Assembly (NCBI RefSeq): GCF_030295425.1
Contig: NZ_AP027081.1
Span: 4,137,001 to 4,201,000 of the forward strand
DNA from: Mesoterricola sediminis
GTDB lineage: Bacteria; Acidobacteriota; Holophagae; Holophagales; Holophagaceae
Direction: 5' to 3'
Length of the DNA stretch: 64,000 nucleotides
In this document: positions 37,293 to 45,158 of the stretch, piece by piece
Layout of the letters: each line of letters starts with the position of its first letter
How positions within the stretch are numbered: the first letter of the stretch is position 1
Program-made: the position numbers and the translations under genes
The notes under the pieces: model-generated
Seen by the model: the letters and a program-made list of their open reading frames with translations, nothing else
The model's database searches: none
Told to the model about the DNA's origin: nothing

Positions 37293-37322
37293 CTGCCGGG
37301 AATCTTTCCCGGCAGTTTTTTT
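37293..37322 (+). terminator. Strong intrinsic terminator after degP
   Basis: CTGCCGGGAA/TTCCCGGCAG perfect 10-bp stem, 3-base loop, then seven T residues. It lies 20 bases past the degP stop. Confidence 0.92.
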
Positions 37323-37332
37323 ACATAGGCGC

Positions 37333-37338
37333 TATCTT
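37333..37338 (+). promoter_or_regulatory. -10 box of FrzS-like gene
   Basis: TATCTT just downstream of the degP terminator and 25 bases before the ATG at 37364; AAGGA lies between. Confidence 0.45.
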
Positions 37339-37363
37339 AGAGTGGCATTTCCAAGGATCGCAC

Positions 37364-39061
37364 ATGGGCAAGCGTCTCCTCGTGGTGGACAGCGATAGGA
37401 GATTCATCCAGGATCACAAGGCCCAGTTGGAGGCGGCGTTCGAGGTGGACTTCCTGTTCACCACGGAAGGGGCCCTCACCCAGCTGGAATCCGGCGAGTA
37501 CGGCGCGGTCCTCCTCTGCGTCGAGACCAGCGACAACAAGGGCTACGGCCTCTGCCTGGCCATCCGCCGCACCCCGCCCCCGGGGGACCTGAAGATCGCC
37601 CTGATCAGCGCCAAGGCCTCCGAGGAGGAATACGCCCGCCACCGCCAGACCAAGGGCAGGGCCGACCTCTACCTCCACAAGCCCATCGTCTCCAGCCTCC
37701 TCATCCCGGCCCTGGCGGACCTGGTGCCCATGCGGGAGGTGGATCCGGACAACCCGCTGGGCGACCTGGCCGGTGTCGACCTGGGCGAGGAGTGGCTGGA
37801 GAGCCTCCGGAGCGAGCTGGAGCTGCCCGCCGCCCCCGCGCCCGCCCCGGCGACCCCGGCCGCCCCCCAGGCCATCGCCCCCGCCCCAGGCTGGTCGGCG
37901 CCCGTCCCCCCCGCCCGCAACGAAGGCGAAGTCGAGCTGCTCATCTGGCGGGTCAAGGATCTGGAGCAGAAGCTGGCCCACCACTTCGACGAGGCGGCCC
38001 GCAAGGACGAGGAGATCGAGGCCCTGCGCCAGGCCAGCGCGGCCGTGACCCGCAACCTGGACGAGGCCCAGCTCGGCCTCCAGGCCTCCGAGACCCACCG
38101 GGAGCGCGCCGAGGGCCTGGAACGGGAGGCCGAACGGCTCCGGGAGGACCTCCAGGACGCCCTCGACGAGCAGAAGCGCCTCGTGGAGCAGCTGGACGAA
38201 TCCCAGGAGGCCCTCGCCGAGAAGACCCTCTCCCTGGAGACCCTGCAGGCCGCCCAGGACGTGGCCCAGGAGCGCCTGAAGGACCTGGAGGAGGCCCATG
38301 GCCAGCTCCAGGCGCGGCTGGAGGAGGCCGAGGCCGGGGCCGGACAGGTCCAGGCCCTGGAGGCCGCCCTGGCCGAGGCCCGGGAGCACGGCGCCGCCCA
38401 CGAGGCCCGGGCCGCCGGGGCCGAGGGCCGCGCCGGGGACCTGGAGCGGCGCCTGGAGGAACTCGAAGCCCGCCTCGCGGAGCGGGAGGCCCAGGCCGCC
38501 GAGACGGGCGCCCAGGCCGAACGGCTGAAGACGTTGGAGGCCGAGCTGGCCTCCGCCCAGGACCAGGTCAGCTTCCAGGACCTCACCATCCACAACCTCG
38601 TGGAGGAGCGGAACCGCCTCCGGGAGGAGCGCGACCGCCAGGACGAGGCCCTGCAGGGCCAGGGGGCCGAGACCCTCCTCCTCCAGGAGAAGGTCGCCCT
38701 CCTGGAAGGGGCCTCCCGCGACGCCGCCGAGGAGCTGGAGCGCCTGCGCGAGCTGCGCGGCTCCCTGGAGGCCGCCGTGTCCCGCCTGGAGGCCCAGGCC
38801 GACGCCTCCGAGACCGCCCACGAGGCCCAGCGCATGGAGCTCATGGCCGGCATCGACGCCCGCGACGGCCAGCTCGGGGCCCTGGGCGCCGAGATCGAGG
38901 CCCTGAAGGACCGGGTCGCCGCCGTCGAGCGCGAGAAGGCCGAACTGGCCGACCTCGTCCACGGCCGCGACGCCCGCCTCGACACCATCAACGCCGTCCT
39001 CACGGAGCTGGAAGCCAAGGCCCGGCAGGCCATGGACCTGGCCAAGTCCGTCTCGCGCTGA
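37364..39061 (+). CDS. FrzS-like pseudo-receiver plus long coiled coil
   Basis: 565 residues. Residues 1-125 are a response-regulator fold (KRLLVVDSDRRF). The usual phospho-aspartate place reads LLCVETSDNKGYGLC with no aligned Asp, and the segment YARHRQTKGRADLYLHKPI strongly resembles Myxococcus FrzS, whose receiver is also not phosphorylated. A Pro/Ala linker (about 145-180) leads to a long Glu/Ala/Leu coiled coil (about 190-560). FrzS acts at cell poles in gliding motility; whether this protein does so is unknown. Followed by the CNNM gene after three bases. Confidence 0.8.
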   Translation: MGKRLLVVDSDRRFIQDHKAQLEAAFEVDFLFTTEGALTQLESGEYGAVLLCVETSDNKGYGLCLAIRRTPPPGDLKIALISAKASEEEYARHRQTKGRADLYLHKPIVSSLLIPALADLVPMREVDPDNPLGDLAGVDLGEEWLESLRSELELPAAPAPAPATPAAPQAIAPAPGWSAPVPPARNEGEVELLIWRVKDLEQKLAHHFDEAARKDEEIEALRQASAAVTRNLDEAQLGLQASETHRERAEGLEREAERLREDLQDALDEQKRLVEQLDESQEALAEKTLSLETLQAAQDVAQERLKDLEEAHGQLQARLEEAEAGAGQVQALEAALAEAREHGAAHEARAAGAEGRAGDLERRLEELEARLAEREAQAAETGAQAERLKTLEAELASAQDQVSFQDLTIHNLVEERNRLREERDRQDEALQGQGAETLLLQEKVALLEGASRDAAEELERLRELRGSLEAAVSRLEAQADASETAHEAQRMELMAGIDARDGQLGALGAEIEALKDRVAAVEREKAELADLVHGRDARLDTINAVLTELEAKARQAMDLAKSVSR

Positions 39062-39063
39062 TC

Positions 39064-40359
39064 ATGAATCCAGGCGCCCTGATCGCCACGCCCCTGCTCA
39101 TCCTGGCCACGGCCTTCTTCGTGGTCGCGGAGTTCGCCGCCGTGCGCGTGCGCAGCACCCAGCTCGAGGGCCTCCTCGACGAGGACCCGCGCGCCGCGGG
39201 GGCCCTGGAGGTGCACCGGAACCTGGACCGCCACCTCTCCAGCATCCAGGTGGCCATCACCCTGCTCACCATCAGCCTCGGCGCCGTCGGCGAGGACGTG
39301 TTCGTGAAGGCCTTCCGCCACCTCTTCGGGCTCACCCCGTGGCCGCGGGCCGGCTGGATCGCGGGCACCGTCCTCGGGATCGTCCTCATCACCCTCCTGC
39401 AGGTGGTCCTCGCCGAGCTCCTGCCCCGGGGCGTGGCCATCCGGAACGCGCAGGCCTGGGCCCTGCGGACGGCGGGCCCCCTCCTGATGTGGTCCAGGGC
39501 CATCTACCCCGTCACCCGCCTCCTGACCGGCCTCACCCACGGCCTCGAGCGCGCCCTGCACATGCCCGCCGAACCCGAGGAGTCCGCCCCGACCGAGGAG
39601 GAGCTGCGCAGGATGCTCAGCCGCAGCGGCATGAAGATCAGCCGCAAGGAGCTCATCGGCAACCTCTTCGACTTCTCCCGCCGCACCGTGAAGGAGGTGG
39701 CGGTCCCCCGGACCCAGGTGGCCTGCTTCGACGTCCAGCGGAGCCTCGGGGAGAACCTCGCCCTCGCGCGCACCTGCCCCAACACCCGGCTCCCCCTCGT
39801 GGACGGGGACCTGGACCACGTGCTCGGCGTCATCCACCTGCGGGACCTGCTCTGGGCCCTCAACGAGCGGGGCGAGGACCTGGACCTGCGGTCCGTGGCG
39901 CGCCCGGCCTTCCTCGTCCCCGAGATGCGCCTGATCCAGGACCTGCTGCTGGACTTCCAGAAGCGCCAGCAGCACCTGGCCCTCGTGGTGAACGAGCACG
40001 GCGGCGTCGACGGCCTCGTGACCCTGGAGGACGTGCTGGAGGAGCTGGTCGGCGAGATCCAGGACGAGTTCGACCGGGAGGTGGTCAACCTCCGGCGGAC
40101 CCGGAGCGGCGCCTGGCTCGCCCAGGGCAACGTCGCCCTGGAGGAGCTCGAGGACCACCTGGGCCTCCGCCTCGAGGCGGAGGCGGGCTCCGTGAGCCTC
40201 GGCGGGTTCTTCCAGGAGCGCCTGGGGCGGATCCTCCGCGCCGGGGACGAGCTGCGCACCGCCGGATGGCGCATCCGGGTGCTGGAGATGCGGGGCATGG
40301 CCCCCCGCAAGTTCCTCCTCAAGCCCCTGCCCGAGGAGGACCATGCCGGAGACGATTGA
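39064..40359 (+). CDS. CNNM/CorC-type membrane protein with CBS pair
   Basis: 431 residues. An N-terminal CNNM (DUF21) membrane domain with four helices (about 5-160) is followed by a CBS pair about 205-330 (PRTQVACFDVQ, LVDGDLDHVLGVIHLRDLL, VVNEHGGVDGLVTLEDVLEEL) and a C-terminal CorC_HlyC domain (about 345-425). This family (YfjD, CorB/CorC, HlyC-like) is tied to magnesium or cobalt transport and tolerance. The final 17 bases overlap the MurU-like gene, so translation is coupled. Confidence 0.9.
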   Translation: MNPGALIATPLLILATAFFVVAEFAAVRVRSTQLEGLLDEDPRAAGALEVHRNLDRHLSSIQVAITLLTISLGAVGEDVFVKAFRHLFGLTPWPRAGWIAGTVLGIVLITLLQVVLAELLPRGVAIRNAQAWALRTAGPLLMWSRAIYPVTRLLTGLTHGLERALHMPAEPEESAPTEEELRRMLSRSGMKISRKELIGNLFDFSRRTVKEVAVPRTQVACFDVQRSLGENLALARTCPNTRLPLVDGDLDHVLGVIHLRDLLWALNERGEDLDLRSVARPAFLVPEMRLIQDLLLDFQKRQQHLALVVNEHGGVDGLVTLEDVLEELVGEIQDEFDREVVNLRRTRSGAWLAQGNVALEELEDHLGLRLEAEAGSVSLGGFFQERLGRILRAGDELRTAGWRIRVLEMRGMAPRKFLLKPLPEEDHAGDD

Positions 40360-41179
40360 GGGCTTCATCCTGGCCGCGGGCCTGGGCACGCGCATGGGCC
40401 CCCTGTCCAGGGCCCTGCCCAAACCCGCCTGGCCCCTCAAGGGACGCTCCGTCCTCGCCCACGGGGCCGACAGCCTGCGGCGCGCGGGCCTGGTCCGCCT
40501 GGCCTGCAACGCCCACCACCTGCCCGGGCCCCTCCGCGCCGCCGCGGCGGAGGCGGACGTGGAGGTGTTCGAGGAACCCACCCTGCTGGGCTCCGCCGGC
40601 GGCCTGCGCCACGCCCGGGGACGGGCTGCCGATCCGCTGGCCGTCTGGAACGGGGACATCCTGGCCGATCCCCCCTGGGCCCGCTTCCTGGAGGCCCACC
40701 GGGCCCTGGGCGCGGACCTCAGCTGGCTCCTCGTGCCCCACCCCGGCGGCCCCTGGAACCCGGTCTGGCTTTCCCGGGAGGGCCGCATCCTCCCGCCGGG
40801 CGAGACGGGCGAGGGACCCTACCACTTCTGCGGCCCCGCCCTCTGGGGCCCCCGGGCCCTGGCCCTCCTGCCCGACGAGGGCCCCGCCGACACCAAGGCC
40901 CACGTGCTCCCCCACCTGGACCGGGCCTTCGGCATCGTGGTGGAGCCCTTCCCCTTCTGGGAGATCGGCTCCCCCGACCAGCTCATCGAGGCCGCCGGCC
41001 GCGTGGCCCCGGAGGCGGAGGGGCGGATCCCCGGCTCGTACGTCCACCCAACGGCCGAACCTCCTGCCGTACTGACCCGCTGCGTCCTGGGGCCGGGGGC
41101 CCGGGTTCCGCCCGCCGTGCGGGACCGGGACGCCTTCTGGTTCGAGGAAGGGGGTAACCTTGTGCGGCTGGCGCTATAG
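40343..41179 (+). CDS. murU: MurNAc-1-phosphate uridylyltransferase-like nucleotidyltransferase
   Basis: 278 residues. Nucleotidyltransferase signature ILAAGLGTRMGPLSRALPKP (about 9-28), the metal Asp in WNGDILAD and EIGSPDQLIEA near the end of the core. The best match by type is MurU, since the next gene is an AmgK-like sugar kinase: together they turn recycled N-acetylmuramate into UDP-MurNAc, bypassing MurA. A mannose- or glucose-1-phosphate nucleotidyltransferase is the alternative. The C-terminal ~50 residues look like an incomplete hexapeptide region. Overlaps the CNNM gene by 17 bases. Confidence 0.78.
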   Translation: MPETIEGFILAAGLGTRMGPLSRALPKPAWPLKGRSVLAHGADSLRRAGLVRLACNAHHLPGPLRAAAAEADVEVFEEPTLLGSAGGLRHARGRAADPLAVWNGDILADPPWARFLEAHRALGADLSWLLVPHPGGPWNPVWLSREGRILPPGETGEGPYHFCGPALWGPRALALLPDEGPADTKAHVLPHLDRAFGIVVEPFPFWEIGSPDQLIEAAGRVAPEAEGRIPGSYVHPTAEPPAVLTRCVLGPGARVPPAVRDRDAFWFEEGGNLVRLAL

Positions 41180-41182
41180 ACT
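41177..41182 (+). promoter_or_regulatory. -10 box of leaderless amgK-like gene
   Basis: TAGACT, six bases before ATG 41189, overlapping the murU stop region. No Shine-Dalgarno is present. Confidence 0.45.
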
Positions 41183-41188
41183 GTATCC

Positions 41189-42181
41189 ATGAACGCCGTG
41201 CTCCAGACCGTCCTCGACCGCTGGGGGTGCAGGAACCCCGTCCCCCTCTCCGGCGACGCCGGCCTGCGGCAGTACTTCCGGGTCCAGCACCCCCAGCTGG
41301 GCACGGCCCTCGTCGTCCTGTACCCGCCCCCGGCCGACCCTTCGGGCAACGAGGACCCCTACTTCGAGTACCGGGCCCTCCAGGCCTACCTGGACCCCGT
41401 CGTCCGGGTGCCCACCACCATCCAGCACGACGACGAACTGCGCGCCATGCTCGTGGAGGACCTGGGCGACACCACCCTGGAAAAGCGGCTCACCGAGCAC
41501 CCGGAGGAAGAGGGCGCCTGGGCCGCCCAAGTCGCCTCCCTCCTCGGCACATGGCTGGGCCTCCTCACCGAGGGCGCGCCCCCGCGGGCGTTCTTCATGC
41601 TGCGCCGCTTCGACCTGGCGAAGTTCGAGTTCGAATGGGCCTTCTGCCGCGATCACTTCTTCGGCGACTTCCTCCAGAAGGACCCGCCCCTGTGGCTGGA
41701 CCGCTTCATGGACGAGGTCCACCGCGGCCTCGATTCCCGCAGCCACAGCCTGGCCCACCGGGACTTCCACGTGCGCAACCTCATGGTGCGGGGCGACCGC
41801 CTCGTGACCCTGGACTTCCAGGACGCGCGCAAGGGCGCGGCCACCTACGACCTGGCCTCCATCCTCTTCGACGGCTACTGGGACTGGTCCCCCGAGGCCC
41901 AGGGCATCCTCGTCCGCGGCGCCATGGACGAGCTGGGCTGGAGCGAGACCCTCCTGTGGGAGGAGCTGAACCTCAGCGGCCTCCAGCGCAACCTGAAGGC
42001 CCTCGGGACCTTCGGCTACCAGGTGGTGCGCCGGGGCAAGCCCTGCTTCGCCCCCGCCATCCCCCGCACCCTCCGCCACGTCCTCGGCCACTTCCAGCGC
42101 CTGCACCACGGCGAGGGCGTCCTGGCCGCCGAGCACTGGCTCCGCCTGGCCGAGAAGCGCCTCCTCAAGACGGTGGATTAG
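41189..42181 (+). CDS. amgK: AmgK-like anomeric MurNAc/GlcNAc kinase
   Basis: 330 residues, the length of P. putida AmgK. Aminoglycoside-phosphotransferase fold: catalytic loop LAHRDFHVRNLMV (Asp base and Asn) about 190-202 and metal Asp in VTLDFQDARKG about 210-220. Phosphorylates C1 of recovered MurNAc or GlcNAc, feeding MurU. The stop codon is TA of the target plus G of the inserted IS5-type element; the original sequence beyond the insertions would also give TAG. Confidence 0.82.
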   Translation: MNAVLQTVLDRWGCRNPVPLSGDAGLRQYFRVQHPQLGTALVVLYPPPADPSGNEDPYFEYRALQAYLDPVVRVPTTIQHDDELRAMLVEDLGDTTLEKRLTEHPEEEGAWAAQVASLLGTWLGLLTEGAPPRAFFMLRRFDLAKFEFEWAFCRDHFFGDFLQKDPPLWLDRFMDEVHRGLDSRSHSLAHRDFHVRNLMVRGDRLVTLDFQDARKGAATYDLASILFDGYWDWSPEAQGILVRGAMDELGWSETLLWEELNLSGLQRNLKALGTFGYQVVRRGKPCFAPAIPRTLRHVLGHFQRLHHGEGVLAAEHWLRLAEKRLLKTVD

Positions 42182-42199
42182 GCTGTGTTCGGAATCTAG
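42181..42199 (+). repeat. Left terminal inverted repeat of IS5-type element
   Basis: Starts GGCTGTGTTCGGAATCTAG; 17 of 19 positions match the right end at 43531-43549. Confidence 0.85.
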
Positions 42200-42269
42200 A
42201 GATTAGATAATTAGTTAACTTGTACTCATACGTAAAGGCTCGTACACCACGAATTTTCCTGGGGTAACG

Positions 42270-43024
42270 ATGCCGAGACGTTTCCTGACCGATGCCATGT
42301 GGGCAAAGCTTGAACCGCTCCTTCCGCCAGAGCGTGGAGGGATGGGGCGATCCCGTCACCCCAACCGTCCCATGGTGGAGGCGATCCTGTGGAGGCACAG
42401 GACTGGGGCGCCGTGGAGGGACCTGCCGGAGGAATCTGGACCTTGGACAAGCGTGTACACGCGATTTGAGGCCTGGACCAAGCGCGGCGTGTGGCAAAGG
42501 ATCCTGGAGTTCCTGCGCAAGGAAGCCGACCTGGAGTGGGTCATGCTGGATGGCACCATCCTTCGCGCTCATCAACCTTCAGCAGGCAAAAGGGGGGGCT
42601 CTGGAACCAGGCGCTCGGACGATCTCGGGGTGGATGCTCGACCAAGATCCATTTGATCTGCGATGCCCACGGTAATCCTTTGGATTTCCTGGTCACTCCG
42701 GGGCAAGCCCATGAAAGCCGGTCTGCTGAAGGATTGCTGTGCGGTTGGCAGGCAGAGTACGTGTCCGGAGATCGGGCCTACGATGGGAACCCGGTAAGGA
42801 AGGCGATCGAGGCCATGGGTGCGACAGTCGTCATCCCACCTCATCCCCGGCGCAAGAATCCGGCGGCCTGGGACGCACACCTATACAAGGCCCGCCATGC
42901 CATCGAGCATGGGTTCGCCAAGTTCAAACAGTTCAGGGCGCTGGCCGCCAGGTTCGACAAAACGGCGCGAAGTTTCTCAGCCCAGGTGGCTTTGGCCTGC
43001 ATCGTGATCTGGCTGAGGCTATGA
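42270..43024 (+). CDS. IS5-family transposase, orfA and orfB joined by -1 frameshift
   Basis: OrfA (42270-42656 if unshifted, 128 residues) holds the DUF4096 N-terminus (FLTDAMWAKLEPLLPPE, then GAPWRDLP) and the first catalytic D in VMLDGTILRAH. OrfB, in the -1 frame through 43024, continues with LWNQALGRSRGG, second D in YVSGDRAYDGN and the E region in HAIEHGFAKFKQFRAL. The frames join at AAAAGGGGGGG (42588-42598), a slippery run placed exactly where IS5-family proteins read through from GKRGG. The fused protein has about 250 residues, with all DDE residues present, so it may be active. Confidence 0.88.
42588..42598 (+). other. Programmed frameshift site A4G7
   Basis: AAAAGGGGGGG read in orfA frame as AAA AGG GGG G. 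Slipping back one base enters orfB at GG-LWNQALG, restoring the family sequence. Confidence 0.8.
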
Positions 43025-43057
43025 GCGGAGGGTGACAAGCGTTCCGGATCCTCATTG

Positions 43058-43110
43058 ATCCTATGAAACGCGGAGGCGCGGAGGATCTCGCAGAGGGTCG
43101 CGGAGGAAAG
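43058..43110 (+). repeat. Left arm of inverted repeat around GxxExxY gene
   Basis: 53 bases beginning ATCCTAT and containing ACGCGGAGGCGCGGAGGATC; about 90 percent identical to the reverse complement of 43383-43435, with two single-base shifts. Lies 33 bases past the transposase stop. Confidence 0.85.
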
Positions 43111-43160
43111 CGCTCCTGGAACCTGCCACCTCCCAATGACACGTCCCAACGGGAGGCGTG

Positions 43161-43373
43161 ATGGGAAGGCATTGGGGAGAGGTCGACGGGGAGGATCATC
43201 CGCACAAGGAGATCACCCAGGCCATCATCGGGGAGGCCATCGAGATCCAGAAGGCTCTGGGGCACGGACTCCTGGAGGATCCCTACAAGGTCTGTCTGGC
43301 GCACTCCCTGAGACTGGCCGGCCATAAGGTGAAGCGGGAGGTTTTCCTGGATATCGAGTGGAGGGGGCTTGTG
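43161..43373 (+). pseudogene. GxxExxY-family (PDDEXK_3-like) gene, truncated
   Basis: The first ~70 residues match the GxxExxY family: ITQAIIGEAIEIQKALGHGLLED, with Y after the E (GLLEDPYKV), then LRLAGHKVKREVFLDIEW. The family normally continues for another 60 residues with nuclease-like E and K positions. Here the frame runs straight into the right inverted-repeat arm, so the catalytic half is missing. It is read as an internally deleted remnant. Start ATG 43161 with GGGAGG upstream. Family function is not established. Confidence 0.75.
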
Positions 43374-43382
43374 GGCTTGATC

Positions 43383-43435
43383 CTTTCTCCGCGAGCCTCA
43401 GCGAGATCCTCCGCGCCTCCGCGTTCCAATAGGAT
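43383..43435 (-). repeat. Right arm of inverted repeat around GxxExxY gene
   Basis: Reverse complement partner of 43058-43110; begins CTTTCTCCGCGAG and ends AATAGGAT. The arms enclose a 272-base interval with the truncated gene. Confidence 0.85.
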
Positions 43436-43530
43436 GCTGCGAATGCGCGGCGCCATCAGGCACTGCAGCACAGACTCACTATTCCAGCTCCTCCATGCTC
43501 CGGCACGGATGGGTATTAGCCATTACTATC

Positions 43531-43549
43531 CTAGATTACGAACACACCC
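43531..43549 (-). repeat. Right terminal inverted repeat of IS5-type element
   Basis: CTAGATTACGAACACACCC, partner of 42181-42199, followed by the target TA. Confidence 0.83.
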
Positions 43550-43555
43550 TAGCCA
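43546..43555 (+). repeat. Target duplication of IS4-type element, left copy
   Basis: ACCCTAGCCA, identical to 45071-45080. The first four bases belong to the IS5-type right end. Confidence 0.9.
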
Positions 43556-43572
43556 CAATACTGTCGGTACAA
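43556..43572 (+). repeat. Left terminal inverted repeat of IS4-type element
   Basis: CAATACTGTCGGTACAA, a perfect match to the complement of 45054-45070. Confidence 0.93.
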
Positions 43573-43620
43573 GCCTTGCCAAGACGCCTCGGTAGCCTAT
43601 AGTTGCAAGAAGAGGCGACC

Positions 43621-44856
43621 ATGGCGAGGACTGCGGCGACGCTCCCGGCAGGGAGTCGGATCACCGATTACATGAGCTTGGGGGTAGTGGCAAAGACCTT
43701 CCCCCGAACCCACGTTGACGATGTTTTAAAACGCACAGGCAAGACCGGTGCGCGGCAACGGGACCTCCCCGCCCATGTCGTCGTCTACTACGTGATCGCT
43801 CTCGCGTTATTCATGCAGGCTTCCTACGGTGAGGTGCTGAGGTGCCTGCTGGAAGGCGTCCAATGGTTGATGGACAAGGCTGTCGAGCCGAAGGTCTCCC
43901 ACAAATCCAGCATTTCCCAGGCCCGAATTCGGCTTGGTTGGGAACCGATGAAGGTGCTTCACGACGAGATCGTCAAGCCTATCGCGACGCCTCAGACACG
44001 GGGTGCCTGGTTTCGAAACTGGCGGCTGGTGAGCATTGACGGAAGCACCCTTGATGTTCCAGATGAGGCTGAGAACGAGGCAGCCTTCGGATCCATAGAG
44101 TCATCACGAGGCAAAGTCGCATTCCCGAAGGTCCGGTTTGTTTGCCTCTGCGAGCTTGGGACCCATGTGATGTTCGGGAGCTGCGTAGATTCCTATGAGG
44201 TCGGAGAGGTTGCCTTGGCGGAGGACGTGTTACCCCTGCTCGAACCAGGGATGCTCTGCCTGGCCGATCGCGGATTCAATTGCTTCAAGCTATGGAAGTT
44301 GGCCCAAGGAACCGGGGCTGATCTCCTTTGGCGCCTGCGTAAGGACATGAACCTGCCCAGGGAGAAGCAACTGCAGGATGGAAGCTACCTGAGCACCTTC
44401 TACGAGTATTGGTATGACCGGAAGAAGTCCACGAATGGAATTCGGGTCCGCGTTGTGGAATACACCCTGGAGGGGATGGAGGGAGCGGAACCGATCTACC
44501 GCCTGGCGACTACCATCCTCGATCCAGAGAAAGCCCCAGCCAGGGAATTGGCTGCCCTCTATCACGAGCGATGGGAGATCGAGAGTGCGTTCGATGAATT
44601 GAAGACCCATCTCCGGGGTCGCCAGGTAACCCTTCGAAGCAAGACGCCTGACCTGGTCAGACAGGAGTTCTACGGGATGATGATGGCCCACTTTTCCATC
44701 CGCGGCCTGATGCATGAAGCGGCCCTGAAGGGGGATGTCGATCCCGATCGTTTATCGTTCCTGCACGCAGTTCGGGTGATTCGCCGCAAGCTGACGCGTT
44801 TCGCGTCTCTCCCCCCCTCGGGAAAGGCCAGCATTCCATCAGAGCGTCCTATCTGA
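43621..44856 (+). CDS. IS4-family transposase
   Basis: 411 residues. N-terminal IS4-type domain about 10-105 (FPRTHVDDVLKRTGK, then VVYYVIALALFMQASYGEVL). DDE catalytic residues: D in VSIDGSTLDVPD (about 143), D in CLADRGFN and E in YHERWEIESAFDELK, which fits the Y(2)R(3)E(6)K signature exactly. Full length and probably active. ATG 43621 with AAGAGG upstream; a TTG at 43603 is less likely. About 200 non-coding bases separate the stop from the right end. Confidence 0.93.
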   Translation: MARTAATLPAGSRITDYMSLGVVAKTFPRTHVDDVLKRTGKTGARQRDLPAHVVVYYVIALALFMQASYGEVLRCLLEGVQWLMDKAVEPKVSHKSSISQARIRLGWEPMKVLHDEIVKPIATPQTRGAWFRNWRLVSIDGSTLDVPDEAENEAAFGSIESSRGKVAFPKVRFVCLCELGTHVMFGSCVDSYEVGEVALAEDVLPLLEPGMLCLADRGFNCFKLWKLAQGTGADLLWRLRKDMNLPREKQLQDGSYLSTFYEYWYDRKKSTNGIRVRVVEYTLEGMEGAEPIYRLATTILDPEKAPARELAALYHERWEIESAFDELKTHLRGRQVTLRSKTPDLVRQEFYGMMMAHFSIRGLMHEAALKGDVDPDRLSFLHAVRVIRRKLTRFASLPPSGKASIPSERPI

Positions 44857-45053
44857 GCTGCTGAGCGAACCTGCAGGCTGTAGCCGCGACCGGATGAATC
44901 CCAGGGCCATCAAGAGGAAAATGAGCAACTGGCCGACCCGACTACGAAGTCGGGCCGGGACAAGGCGAGTCGAATTCGAAATCGAGGTCCTGGAGACACC
45001 TCAGCCCCGGCACCGGAACCCCAAAGGGCATCGCCGGCGGCCTCGATGATTCA

Positions 45054-45070
45054 TTGTACCGACAGTATTG
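45054..45070 (-). repeat. Right terminal inverted repeat of IS4-type element
   Basis: TTGTACCGACAGTATTG, complement of the left end. Confidence 0.93.
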
Positions 45071-45080
45071 ACCCTAGCCA
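45071..45080 (+). repeat. Target duplication of IS4-type element, right copy
   Basis: ACCCTAGCCA, identical to 43546-43555. Confidence 0.9.
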
Positions 45081-45158
45081 TCCCTGATTGGACCTTCCGA
45101 ACACGCCCCAGGGCAGCGTCCCCGACGCGCGCCTGGGCGGCGTCGTCCCGGGCCGCCT

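Larger units (their letters stand above)
42181..43549 (+). mobile_element. IS5-type (IS427 group) insertion sequence with passenger module
   Basis: Ends are 19-bp inverted repeats: 42181-42199 begins GGCTGTGTTCG, and 43531-43549 read in reverse begins GGGTGTGTTCG (17 of 19 identical). TA flanks both ends (42179-42180 and 43550-43551), as expected for the IS427 group. Length 1369 bp is about 500 more than usual because a truncated GxxExxY gene between inverted repeats lies after the transposase. The whole is visibly less GC-rich than the chromosome. The later IS4-type insertion uses a target that includes the last four bases of this element. Confidence 0.88.
43556..45070 (+). mobile_element. 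IS4-family insertion sequence
   Basis: 1515 bp bounded by perfect 17-bp inverted repeats (CAATACTGTCGGTACAA at 43556-43572; its complement at 45054-45070) and a 10-bp direct target duplication on each side. It carries one full-length transposase. GC content is markedly lower than in flanking genes, pointing to recent arrival. It landed exactly at the right end of the IS5-type element, so it came second. Confidence 0.95.

Noticed and set aside
45091-45107. CCTTCCGAACACGCCCC resembles a second IS5-type right end
   Set aside because: The match to the left end is limited to about 10 bases around GTGTTCGGAA, and the better partner at 43531-43549 has 17 of 19 matches and TA flanks. It may be chance or a relic.
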